From: Phoenicibacter congonensis
Lineage (GTDB): Bacteria > Actinomycetota > Coriobacteriia > Coriobacteriales > Eggerthellaceae
DNA length: 6,276 bases
Assembly: GCA_030530045.1 (NCBI GenBank)
Contig: JAUMVS010000084.1
Coordinates: 1 to 6,276, forward strand
Direction: 5' to 3'
Positions 1 to 5,302 of the stretch are shown here, one piece after another (position 1 is the first letter of the stretch; each line of letters opens with the position of its first letter). The notes under the pieces are model-generated. The model was not told the DNA's origin, searched no databases, and saw nothing but the letters and a program-made list of their open reading frames with translations. The position numbers and the translations under genes are program-made.

Positions 1-456
1 GTCGGAGAGCTCACTCGCACTTTCCAAGACTGCATTGAAATCAAACAAGAGGGAACAGAAATCGTTTGTTCTCCAAAGAACGAAGAGCCTCAAACAAACG
101 CATATTGGGGACTCACACGCACTCTCATCAGCAACATGGTTCAAGGTTGCGCAGAGGGTTTTTCAAAGAACCTCGAGCTTGTTGGTGTTGGCTACCGTGC
201 AGCAATGAAGGGTAGCGACATCGAGCTTTCTCTTGGTTTTTCTCACCCAGTAATCGTTGCAGCACCTGCAGGAATCACTTTTGAGGTCCCTGAGGCATCA
301 AAGATTGTTGTTAAGGGTGCTTCCAAAGAGCAGGTTGGCCAAGTGGCTGCCGACATCCGTAAATGGAGAAAGCCAGAGCCTTACAAAGGCAAGGGCATCC
401 GTTATGAGGGTGAGCATGTACGTCGTAAAGCTGGCAAAGCTGGCAAGGATAAATAA
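1..456 (+). CDS. rplF: 50S ribosomal protein L6 (5'-truncated by window edge)
   Basis: L6 is a primary 23S rRNA-binding protein of the large subunit, sitting near the factor-binding region. Frame 1 is open from base 1 to a TAA at 454-456, giving 151 residues. The family is usually about 178-180 residues, so roughly 30 N-terminal residues lie outside the window. The visible part begins VGELTRTF, which matches the NGELTRT segment of the first L6 domain. It continues through KNLELVGVGYRA and LSLGFSHPV, then the C-terminal signature PEPYKGKGIRYEGEHVRRK at about visible residues 125-143. The tail is lysine-rich. The ATG at 136 is an internal methionine, not the start, because the conserved reading continues upstream of it. 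It is the first visible gene of the spc operon segment, with rplR following after about 15 nt. Identity is very secure. Confidence 0.97.
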   Translation, partial: VGELTRTFQDCIEIKQEGTEIVCSPKNEEPQTNAYWGLTRTLISNMVQGCAEGFSKNLELVGVGYRAAMKGSDIELSLGFSHPVIVAAPAGITFEVPEASKIVVKGASKEQVGQVAADIRKWRKPEPYKGKGIRYEGEHVRRKAGKAGKDK

Positions 457-460
457 TAAC

Positions 461-466
461 GGGGTG
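461..466 (+). promoter_or_regulatory. Shine-Dalgarno of rplR (decides the start)
   Basis: GGGGTG lies 5 nt before the ATG at 472, 2 nt before the ATG at 469, and overlaps the in-frame GTG at 466. It can pair with the anti-Shine-Dalgarno end of 16S rRNA. Its spacing favours 472 as the initiation codon. Confidence 0.55.
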
Positions 467-471
467 TGATG

Positions 472-843
472 ATGAGACAATCTCAACTTAAAAGACAAAA
501 TGGCATCGCGCGTCGTCATCGTCGCGTTCGCGGCAAGGTGTCAGGCACTGCAGAGCGTCCAAGACTCTGCGTGTTCAGATCAAACAGCAACATTGAGGCT
601 CAGGTCATCAATGATGTAACGCACACAACAATTTGTGGTGTGAGCACTCTTTCTAAAGAGTTCAAAGCTAGCGGCAAAAAATCGGGCACTTGCGAAGGTG
701 CTGCAGAAATCGGCAAGATGATTGCTGAAGCTGCTAAAAGCAACAACGTTAGCGAGGTCGTATTCGACCGTGGAGGAAACCTGTATCACGGACGCGTTAA
801 AGCTTTGGCAGATGCTGCTCGTGAAGCTGGTCTCAAGTTCTAG
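472..843 (+). CDS. rplR: 50S ribosomal protein L18
   Basis: L18 binds 5S rRNA and, with L5 and L25-type proteins, attaches it to the large subunit. From the ATG at 472 the product has 123 residues, close to the family norm of about 117-122. The basic N-terminus (RRHRRVRGKVSGT, residues 14-26) is followed by ERPRLCVFRSN. The C-terminal signature FDRGGNLYHGRVKALADAA covers about residues 98-116, and the protein ends in AGLKF. Three in-frame starts are stacked (GTG 466, ATG 469, ATG 472). I chose 472 because the purine-rich Shine-Dalgarno at 461-466 then has a usable 5-nt spacer and the N-terminal length matches homologues. A start at 469 or 466 would add only one or two residues. It sits between rplF and rpsE, and the tag stop at 841-843 is 11 nt before rpsE. 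Confidence 0.96.
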   Translation: MRQSQLKRQNGIARRHRRVRGKVSGTAERPRLCVFRSNSNIEAQVINDVTHTTICGVSTLSKEFKASGKKSGTCEGAAEIGKMIAEAAKSNNVSEVVFDRGGNLYHGRVKALADAAREAGLKF

Positions 844-854
844 AGGAGAAGCAA

Positions 855-1436
855 ATGGCAAAAAGAAATAATCAACAGCAAAACGCCATCCCTGAGCTTG
901 AAGAGCGCGTCGTAACGATCAAACGCGTTTCTAAAACTGTAAAGGGTGGCCGCAGAATGCAACTTTCTGCACTTGTTGTCGTTGGTGATGGCAAGGGCAA
1001 AGTTGGCGTTGGTATGGGTAAATCCCAAGAAGTTCCTAACGCAATCAAAAAGGGTGTTGAGGACGCTAAAAAGAACATGTTTAGAGTACCAATCACTGAA
1101 GAAGGCACTGTTCCTCATGAGATCATGGGCGAGTATGGTGCTGGCAGAGTTTTGATTCGTCCTGCTGTTCCTGGTACTGGTGTTATGGCTGGTGGCCCTG
1201 TTCGTGCGGTCATGGAGCTCGCTGGTGTAAAGAACGTTATTACTAAGTCTTTGGGCACAAGCAACTCTCTCAACATTGTTAAGGCAACTGCTGAGGGCCT
1301 CAAACTCATGGAGAGCCCAGAGGATGTTGCTCGTCGTCGTGGAGTTAGCGTTTCGCACATCTTCGGCACAAAGACAGACGCAAAAGCTTCTGAAACCGAA
1401 AAGGTAGGCGAGGCTACTGAGAAAGCTGAGGCATAA
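855..1436 (+). CDS. rpsE: 30S ribosomal protein S5
   Basis: S5 is a small-subunit protein near the A-site/helix 34 region. It contributes to decoding accuracy and is the classic site of spectinomycin resistance changes. The product has 193 residues. The N-terminal double-stranded-RNA-binding-like domain spans about residues 16-80 (RVVTIKRVSKTVKGGRRM, then VVVGDGKGKVGVGMGK). The C-terminal domain spans about 95-168 (GAGRVLIRPAVPGTGVMAGG, then NSLNIVKAT and ESPEDVARRRG). The SKTVKGG loop, where resistance changes cluster in other bacteria, looks like the usual sensitive form. A charged Glu/Lys/Ala-rich tail of about 23 residues follows the conserved HIFG, so the protein is longer than the 167-residue E. 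coli form. The start at 855 has an AGGAG Shine-Dalgarno at 844-848 with a 6-nt spacer. The stop lies 2 nt before rpmD. Confidence 0.97.
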   Translation: MAKRNNQQQNAIPELEERVVTIKRVSKTVKGGRRMQLSALVVVGDGKGKVGVGMGKSQEVPNAIKKGVEDAKKNMFRVPITEEGTVPHEIMGEYGAGRVLIRPAVPGTGVMAGGPVRAVMELAGVKNVITKSLGTSNSLNIVKATAEGLKLMESPEDVARRRGVSVSHIFGTKTDAKASETEKVGEATEKAEA

Positions 1437-1438
1437 AA

Positions 1439-1627
1439 ATGGCAGAAGCAAAAAGACTCAAAGTTACATTGGTTAAAAGCCCAATCGGAAGAAGCGCCGA
1501 CCAACATAAAACACTCAAGGCTCTCGGTCTTGGAAAGGTCAGCAGCTCTCACGAACTTCCTGATAACGAAGCAGTTCGTGGCATGATTTTTAAAGTAAAG
1601 CATCTCGTTTCGGTTGAGGAGCTTTAA
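1439..1627 (+). CDS. rpmD: 50S ribosomal protein L30
   Basis: L30 is a small 23S rRNA-binding protein of the large subunit. The 62-residue product has the family core: RLKVTLVKSPIGRSADQHKT at residues 6-25, the LKALGLGKV segment just after it, and AVRGMIFKVKHLVSVEE near the C-terminus. Its length is normal for bacterial L30. The ATG at 1439 begins 2 nt after the rpsE stop. Only a weak purine stretch (GAGG, 1428-1431) inside the end of rpsE is available as a Shine-Dalgarno, so translation is probably coupled to rpsE (inference). It is the last gene before a terminator-like hairpin, so it may end one transcription unit of the spc cluster. Confidence 0.96.
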   Translation: MAEAKRLKVTLVKSPIGRSADQHKTLKALGLGKVSSSHELPDNEAVRGMIFKVKHLVSVEEL

Positions 1628-1638
1628 GAAAAAGAATT

Positions 1639-1686
1639 AAAACAGGAGCGCTTTGAATAACTTGAAGCGCTTTTCCTGTTTTTAAT
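1639..1686 (+). terminator. Intrinsic-terminator-like hairpin between rpmD and rplO
   Basis: The left arm AAAACAGGA (1639-1647) pairs with TCCTGTTTT (1674-1682), and the inner arm GCGCTT (1648-1653) pairs with AAGCGC (1665-1670). A three-base TTT bulge (1671-1673) lies on the right side, and G-U pairs may extend the inner stem. The right arm runs into a T-rich tract (to about 1683). The stem is 12 nt past the rpmD stop. A-rich sequence on the left side means it could also stop transcription from the opposite strand. It may be a full terminator or an attenuator that lets part of the transcription reach rplO. The sequence alone cannot distinguish these. Confidence 0.75.
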
Positions 1687-1705
1687 AACATTATTATTTT
1701 TAAGT
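1683..1705 (+). promoter_or_regulatory. Weak promoter candidate for rplO-secY-adk
   Basis: This AT-rich stretch directly follows the terminator. TATTAT at 1692-1697 matches the -10 consensus at 5 of 6 positions but has no good -35 at normal spacing. A weaker pairing is TTGAAG (1662-1667, inside the terminator stem) with TAACAT (1686-1691) at 18 nt. If TATTAT is used, transcription would start near 1704, just before the first leader hairpin. The main support is context: a strong hairpin upstream implies the downstream genes need a promoter or read-through. Confidence 0.25.
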
Positions 1706-1707
1706 TA

Positions 1708-1745
1708 CTGGCGGCGAGCTGCCAGAGTTGGGGGGAAGCCCCCAA
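1708..1745 (+). promoter_or_regulatory. Structured leader of rplO: two tandem hairpins
   Basis: Two short GC-rich inverted repeats lie next to each other in an otherwise AT-rich gap. Hairpin 1 is CTGGCGG (1708-1714), loop CGAG, CTGCCAG (1719-1725), 7 bp with one G-U pair. Hairpin 2 is TTGGGGG (1728-1734), loop GAAG, CCCCCAA (1739-1745), 7 bp. Neither is followed by a T-tract, so they are not terminators. They end 8 nt before the rplO Shine-Dalgarno AAGGAG (1754-1759), which has a 7-nt spacer to the ATG. They could form a cis-regulatory or stabilising 5' leader. I do not recognise them as a known r-protein leader or riboswitch. Confidence 0.5.
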
Positions 1746-1766
1746 TGAGCGTAAAGGAGAATTTAA

Positions 1767-2216
1767 ATGGAACTTAAAGATTTGGTACCTGCTGAAGGTT
1801 CAACAAAAGCAAGAAAACGCGTTGGTCGCGGTCCTGCTTCAGGAACTGGCAAAACAGCTGGACGTGGTATGAATGGTCAAAAATCTCGTTCAGGTGGCGG
1901 CAAGGGTGCTGGCTTCGAGGGTGGACAAACGCCACTGGCTCGCAGACTTCCTAAACTTCCAGGATTCAGAAATCCAAACAGAGTTGATTATCTTGCAGTA
2001 AACGTTTCTCGTCTCGATGCAAAATTTGAGGCTGGCGAGACTGTTGATGCTGATACACTTTATGCAAAGGGAATTACAAAGCACACCACTGACCTCGTAA
2101 AGGTTCTTGGTGATGGCGAACTCACAAAATCACTGACTGTCAAAGTAGACAAAGTCTCTGCTTCTGCTAAGGCAAAAATTGAGGCAGCAGGCGGAAAGGT
2201 TGAAGAGCAGTGCTAA
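1767..2216 (+). CDS. rplO: 50S ribosomal protein L15
   Basis: L15 is a late-assembly large-subunit protein that binds 23S rRNA. The 149-residue product is of normal length. The N-terminus has the typical extended basic, glycine-rich arm: ARKRVGRGPASGTGKTAGRG at residues 15-34, then GQKSRSGGGKGAGFEGGQTP and RRLPKLPGF. A globular C-terminal domain follows, with LxVDKVSASAKAKIEAAGG near the end. The start at 1767 has a strong AAGGAG Shine-Dalgarno 7 nt upstream. Unlike its neighbours it does not abut the previous gene, since 139 nt separate it from rpmD. Its stop (TAA, 2214-2216) lies inside the beginning of secY, so the two are probably translationally coupled. Confidence 0.97.
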   Translation: MELKDLVPAEGSTKARKRVGRGPASGTGKTAGRGMNGQKSRSGGGKGAGFEGGQTPLARRLPKLPGFRNPNRVDYLAVNVSRLDAKFEAGETVDADTLYAKGITKHTTDLVKVLGDGELTKSLTVKVDKVSASAKAKIEAAGGKVEEQC

Positions 2217-3490
2217 AGTCAATCGTCGATGCATTCAAGGTACCGGAGCTTCGTAAGAAAATTCTGTTTACTCTTGCGATTCTCGCGCTATACCGCCTTG
2301 GTGCATATGTTCCGGTTCCGGGAATTCCTTTCCGTGAATTCGCAACAGCCTATCAGGACTCAGGCGTTGCAATGTCAATGCTTGACCTGTTTACAGGTGG
2401 CGCTCTGTCGAACTTTTCTGTATTTTCACTTGGCATCATGCCATACATCACTGCATCAATCATCATGCAATTGATGCAGGGTGTTATTCCTGCAGTTGGC
2501 CGTTGGGCTAAAGAAGGCGATTCGGGCCGCAAAAAGATCACACAGGTAACTCGTTACCTCACTCTTGGTCTTGGCTTGATTAACGCTATTGGCTACCTTC
2601 TTTTGTTCCAATCAAAAACATATGGAGTTGTGTTCCCAAGCACAGTTCCATATCCACTGATGTGCATCACAATTGTCTTTACACTTGTTGCAGGCACAGC
2701 CTTCATCATGTGGATGGGCGAGCTCATCACACAACGTGGCGTTGGCAATGGAATGTCACTCATCATTTTTACTTCCATCGTTTCACGTGTGCCAAGCGCA
2801 ATCTTCTCATCTGTAACGCTGCAGTCTGACACTGGAATGGGAATTGCATTTACAATCCTCATCCTCCTCGTTGTTCTTGCTTGCATTCCTGCAATCATCT
2901 ACGTCGAGAGAGCACAAAGAAGAATTCCAGTTTCTTATGCAAAGCGCGTACAGGGAAGAAAGATGATGGGCGGCCAGAGCACCTACCTTCCTTTGAAGGT
3001 TAACGCTGCTGGTGTTATCCCTATCATCTTCGCAAGCTGCATTCTTTACCTGCCAGCCCAGCTCGCAGCTATCTTTAATGTAGATTGGCTGCAGGCTATG
3101 GCAAATGCTTGCTCAACTGGTTGGATTAACTGGATTCTGACTCTCGTCTTGATTGTCTTCTTTGCCTACTTCTACACTTCAATGGTGTTTAATCCAGAAG
3201 AGACAGCTGACAACATCAAAAAGCAAGGCGGCTTCATCCCAGGCGTTCGTCCGGGCACAGCAACTGTGACCTACATCAGAAACGTTCTGAAACGCATTAC
3301 TTTGCCAGGTGGTTTGTTTATTGCAGCAATTGCTGTTGTGCCAACAATTCTGTTCTACTTCACCAACAACTCACTCATTCAGTCGTTTGGTGGCACTTCA
3401 ATCCTCATTATGATTGGCGTTGCACTTGACACAATGAGCAAGGTGGAGAGCCAGTTGAAGATGCACAACTACGACGGATTCTTTAAGTAA
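2210..3490 (+). CDS. secY: Protein translocase subunit SecY
   Basis: SecY is the channel-forming subunit of the SecYEG translocon. It carries unfolded proteins across the cytoplasmic membrane and opens sideways to insert membrane proteins. The product has 426 residues, normal for the family, with about ten hydrophobic segments. Landmarks are the N-terminus VPELRKKILFTLAILALYRL (11-30, start of TM1), the plug/TM2 region (about 55-90), GVGNGMSLIIFTSIV (177-191), the cytoplasmic C4 loop VERAQRRIPVSYAKR (232-246), LPLKVNAAGVIPIIFA (260-275), the C5 loop FNPEETADNIKKQGGFIPG (327-345) with RPGT, and the terminal YDGFFK. The start is GTG at 2210, overlapping rplO by 7 nt. It is supported by the N-terminal length and by purine-rich GAAAGG about 11 nt upstream. 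adk follows after 8 nt. Confidence 0.98.
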   Translation: MLKSIVDAFKVPELRKKILFTLAILALYRLGAYVPVPGIPFREFATAYQDSGVAMSMLDLFTGGALSNFSVFSLGIMPYITASIIMQLMQGVIPAVGRWAKEGDSGRKKITQVTRYLTLGLGLINAIGYLLLFQSKTYGVVFPSTVPYPLMCITIVFTLVAGTAFIMWMGELITQRGVGNGMSLIIFTSIVSRVPSAIFSSVTLQSDTGMGIAFTILILLVVLACIPAIIYVERAQRRIPVSYAKRVQGRKMMGGQSTYLPLKVNAAGVIPIIFASCILYLPAQLAAIFNVDWLQAMANACSTGWINWILTLVLIVFFAYFYTSMVFNPEETADNIKKQGGFIPGVRPGTATVTYIRNVLKRITLPGGLFIAAIAVVPTILFYFTNNSLIQSFGGTSILIMIGVALDTMSKVESQLKMHNYDGFFK

Positions 3491-3498
3491 GGAACATT

Positions 3499-4128
3499 AT
3501 GAACATCGTATTACTTGGTGCACCAGGTGCGGGAAAAGGCACTCAGGCAGAAAAGCTCGTAGCAGAGTTTGGCCTGTGCCACATCTCGACTGGTGACATT
3601 TTGAGAGCTGCTGTTAAAAACGAGACAGAGCTCGGCCTTAAGGCAAAAGCCTACATGGACGCTGGCGACCTTGTCCCTGACGACCTGATTATCGACCTCA
3701 TGCGTGAGCGCATTCAGCAGCCTGACACCGAGAAGGGCGTCATTCTTGATGGTTTCCCAAGAACAACAACTCAGGCTGTCGCATTAGACGCTATGCTCAA
3801 AGATCTTGAGCGTCCTCTTGACGCTGCGCTTCTCGTTGATGTTGAGCCAGAGGTTATTGTTGGCCGTCTCACTTCTCGTCGCATGTGCAAAGCTTGCGGA
3901 CACATCGGCACTGCTGCTAATGGTCCTGTTTGCACTGAATGTGGTGGAGAGATGTATCAGCGCGACGACGACAACGAGACAACAGTTCGCAATCGCCTTG
4001 AGGTTTATGCAACATCAACTGCGCCGCTCATCGACTACTACAAAGGCTGCGACTTGCTCGTAACAGTAGACGGTGACCGCGACCCTGATGTTGTTTACGC
4101 TGACGTAAAGGCTAAACTTCAGAAGTAA
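3499..4128 (+). CDS. adk: Adenylate kinase, zinc-lid type
   Basis: This cytoplasmic enzyme interconverts ATP + AMP and 2 ADP, balancing the adenylate pool. The product has 209 residues. The P-loop GAPGAGKGT is at 7-15 (Lys13). The NMP-binding part contains STGDILRAAV (30-39), and GFPRTTTQ (85-92) supplies Arg88. The lid begins at GRLTSRR (122-128) and contains four cysteines, C130-X2-C133 and C145-X2-C148, as in structural-zinc adenylate kinases. YQRDDDNE (153-160) and RNRLEVY (164-170) carry further phosphate-binding arginines. The central spacer between the cysteine pairs is 11 residues, against about 16 in Bacillus-type enzymes, so the lid is shortened, but no catalytic residue is missing. 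The ATG at 3499 has an AAGGA Shine-Dalgarno at 3489-3493. It is the last gene of the operon here, and map and infA do not follow. Confidence 0.97.
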   Translation: MNIVLLGAPGAGKGTQAEKLVAEFGLCHISTGDILRAAVKNETELGLKAKAYMDAGDLVPDDLIIDLMRERIQQPDTEKGVILDGFPRTTTQAVALDAMLKDLERPLDAALLVDVEPEVIVGRLTSRRMCKACGHIGTAANGPVCTECGGEMYQRDDDNETTVRNRLEVYATSTAPLIDYYKGCDLLVTVDGDRDPDVVYADVKAKLQK

Positions 4129-4158
4129 GCTTTAAGCGCTAAATAACATAAAAAATTT

Positions 4159-4191
4159 AGCCCTTGACCTTCAAACGCCAGGGGCTTTTTT
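4159..4191. terminator. Bidirectional terminator between convergent adk and yhaM
   Basis: AGCCCTTG (4159-4166) pairs with CAGGGGCT (4179-4186), 8 bp with one G-U pair and a 12-nt loop. Six T residues follow on the + strand (4186-4191), a standard terminator for adk 31 nt after its stop. Read on the - strand, the same stem begins just after the yhaM stop and is followed by AAATTTTTT (complement of 4150-4158), so it probably serves both genes. Confidence 0.8.
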
Positions 4192-4193
4192 AA

Positions 4194-5150
4194 CTATTTA
4201 TTGCGGTAGATTTTGCGGTCGAGCGCCCAATTTTTCTTTTGCGAGAATTGTCCAACCTCGAGTGCTTCGTATTCTTCTGAGAAAATCTCGAGCCTTGAGT
4301 CGAGAAGGTCGATGATGTGCAAAGCTTCTGCTTCAGCGCATTTTGGCATAACCACAGCGCCGTTTTCTGGTTCTCCATGGTGGCTTAAAATGAGGTGCTC
4401 AAGCATGAGGCGCTTGTGGTCGTCCACCCCAAGCTTCAAGCAAGCGTCACGGACCTTCACAGCGCCCATGTAGAGGTGCCCTAACAGCTGGCCTTCACAT
4501 GAGTAGTCACTAACTAATTCGAGGTTTGAGAGTTCAAATTCTTGGATTTTGGCAACGTCATGTAGGAAGGTTGCGGTCAGCAGAAGGTCACGGTCGATAA
4601 CGTTTTCGTATTGCTCGGCAATGCAAAGTGAGAGTTTCATCATATTTGTTGTGTGCATCAAAAGTCCATTTCTAAACGAATGATGGACCGATTTTCCAGC
4701 AGGGATTGTGAGAAAGTCGGCCTCGATTTCGTTGTAGATAGTTTGGGCTACTTGTCTGTATTCGTCGTCGGCGATGGAGCCAAGCATCGACTCCACAGCT
4801 TGTTTGAATTCATCTTTGTCAATTGGCGCGCAAGAGACGATGTCGCCTGTGTCATAGAACTCCGCATCTTCTGGTCGCGCGTTTCTGATGTTGAACACGC
4901 GCATTTGAGAGCTGCCATTGTATTCATTCATGACGCCCTTGACTTTGACAATTGTGCCAATCGATTTTACGTTTACGTCGAATGAGTCAGGGTTTTCCCA
5001 GCAAATGCCATTGCATGTGCCGGTATTGTCACTCAGCTCAACTCTGAAGAAGGCATCGCCGTTCTTTTTGTTTCCAAGTGTGTAGTTTTTTAAGAAGTAA
5101 AAATCGGTGAAGCTGTCGTTAGTTTTTAGATCCTTAATGTTTGTGTGCAT
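4194..5150 (-). CDS. yhaM: YhaM-type 3'-5' exoribonuclease (OB-fold + HD domain)
   Basis: Members of this family degrade RNA (and single-stranded DNA in vitro) from the 3' end in a metal-dependent way. In Firmicutes they trim mRNA tails left after transcription termination. The 318-residue product matches the family's usual length of about 310-320. An OB-fold nucleic-acid-binding domain covers about residues 15-95 (FFRVELSDNTGTCNGICWE, then KVKGVMNEYNG). An HD metal-dependent phosphohydrolase domain covers about 155-290. It has HHSFRNGLLMHT (156-167), FLHDVAK (195-201, the HD pair at 197-198), GQLLGH (220-225), ILSHHGE (254-260) and a late Asp in HIIDLLD (278-284). All expected metal ligands appear present. 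The ATG (5148-5150) has an AGGAG Shine-Dalgarno (complement of 5158-5162) with a 7-nt spacer. It converges on adk and has its own promoter candidate. Biochemical specificity is inferred from the family. Confidence 0.88.
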   Translation of the reverse strand: MHTNIKDLKTNDSFTDFYFLKNYTLGNKKNGDAFFRVELSDNTGTCNGICWENPDSFDVNVKSIGTIVKVKGVMNEYNGSSQMRVFNIRNARPEDAEFYDTGDIVSCAPIDKDEFKQAVESMLGSIADDEYRQVAQTIYNEIEADFLTIPAGKSVHHSFRNGLLMHTTNMMKLSLCIAEQYENVIDRDLLLTATFLHDVAKIQEFELSNLELVSDYSCEGQLLGHLYMGAVKVRDACLKLGVDDHKRLMLEHLILSHHGEPENGAVVMPKCAEAEALHIIDLLDSRLEIFSEEYEALEVGQFSQKKNWALDRKIYRNK

Positions 5151-5166
5151 AAAATAACTCCTGATT

Positions 5167-5219
5167 TACCCTTAATCCCTCAATCGATTATATGTTCTTT
5201 TTGGTGTTGATTAGGGTTA
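5167..5219 (-). promoter_or_regulatory. yhaM promoter candidate flanked by an inverted repeat
   Basis: On the - strand a perfect -10 hexamer TATAAT (complement of 5187-5192) lies 36 nt before the yhaM ATG, predicting a start near 5180 and a leader of about 30 nt. The -35 region is poor: nothing close to TTGACA is found at 16-18 nt. The promoter lies between the arms of an imperfect inverted repeat, TACCCTTAATC (5167-5177) and GATTAGGGTTA (5209-5219, + strand reading), one arm covering the -35 zone and the other the early transcribed region. This placement would suit an operator, with an activator or repressor unknown. Confidence 0.5.
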
Positions 5220-5244
5220 TTAATGGGACGTCCTGAAGGCGCAT

Positions 5245-5277
5245 AAGAAAAGGCCCAGCTAAATTAACTGGACCTTT
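5245..5277 (-). terminator. Terminator of the antiporter gene
   Basis: Read on the - strand, AAAGGTCCAG (complement of 5268-5277) pairs with CTGGGCCTTT (complement of 5249-5258), 10 bp with one G-U pair and a 9-nt AT-rich loop, followed by a T-rich run TTTTCTT. It begins 25 nt after the antiporter stop and separates that gene from the yhaM promoter, so the two minus-strand genes are probably separate transcription units. Confidence 0.75.
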
Positions 5278-5302
5278 AATTAATAACGATTTTTTTGTGA
5301 CA

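Noticed and set aside
840..1451. Long open frame of 203 codons on the minus strand opposite rpsE
   Set aside because: It is fully antisense to a certain rpsE, its protein is low-complexity Ser/Asn/Leu-rich with no family resemblance, and no Shine-Dalgarno was seen. It is a codon-bias shadow.
1115..1603. Minus-strand open frame of 162 codons across rpsE and rpmD
   Set aside because: Antisense to two well-supported ribosomal protein genes and without recognisable domains.
1641..1745. Possible riboswitch or T-box between rpmD and rplO
   Set aside because: Only simple independent stems are visible, with no conserved aptamer core, T-box sequence or terminator/antiterminator pair that I can identify.
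1745..1777. Short upstream ORF (ATG at 1745, 10 codons) overlapping the rplO start
   Set aside because: No Shine-Dalgarno precedes it, and the ATG overlaps the end of a hairpin. More likely chance than a regulatory uORF.
5226..5233. Perfect 8-bp palindrome GGACGTCC in the antiporter-yhaM gap
   Set aside because: An isolated 8-mer palindrome can occur by chance, and there is no second copy or promoter alignment to support an operator.
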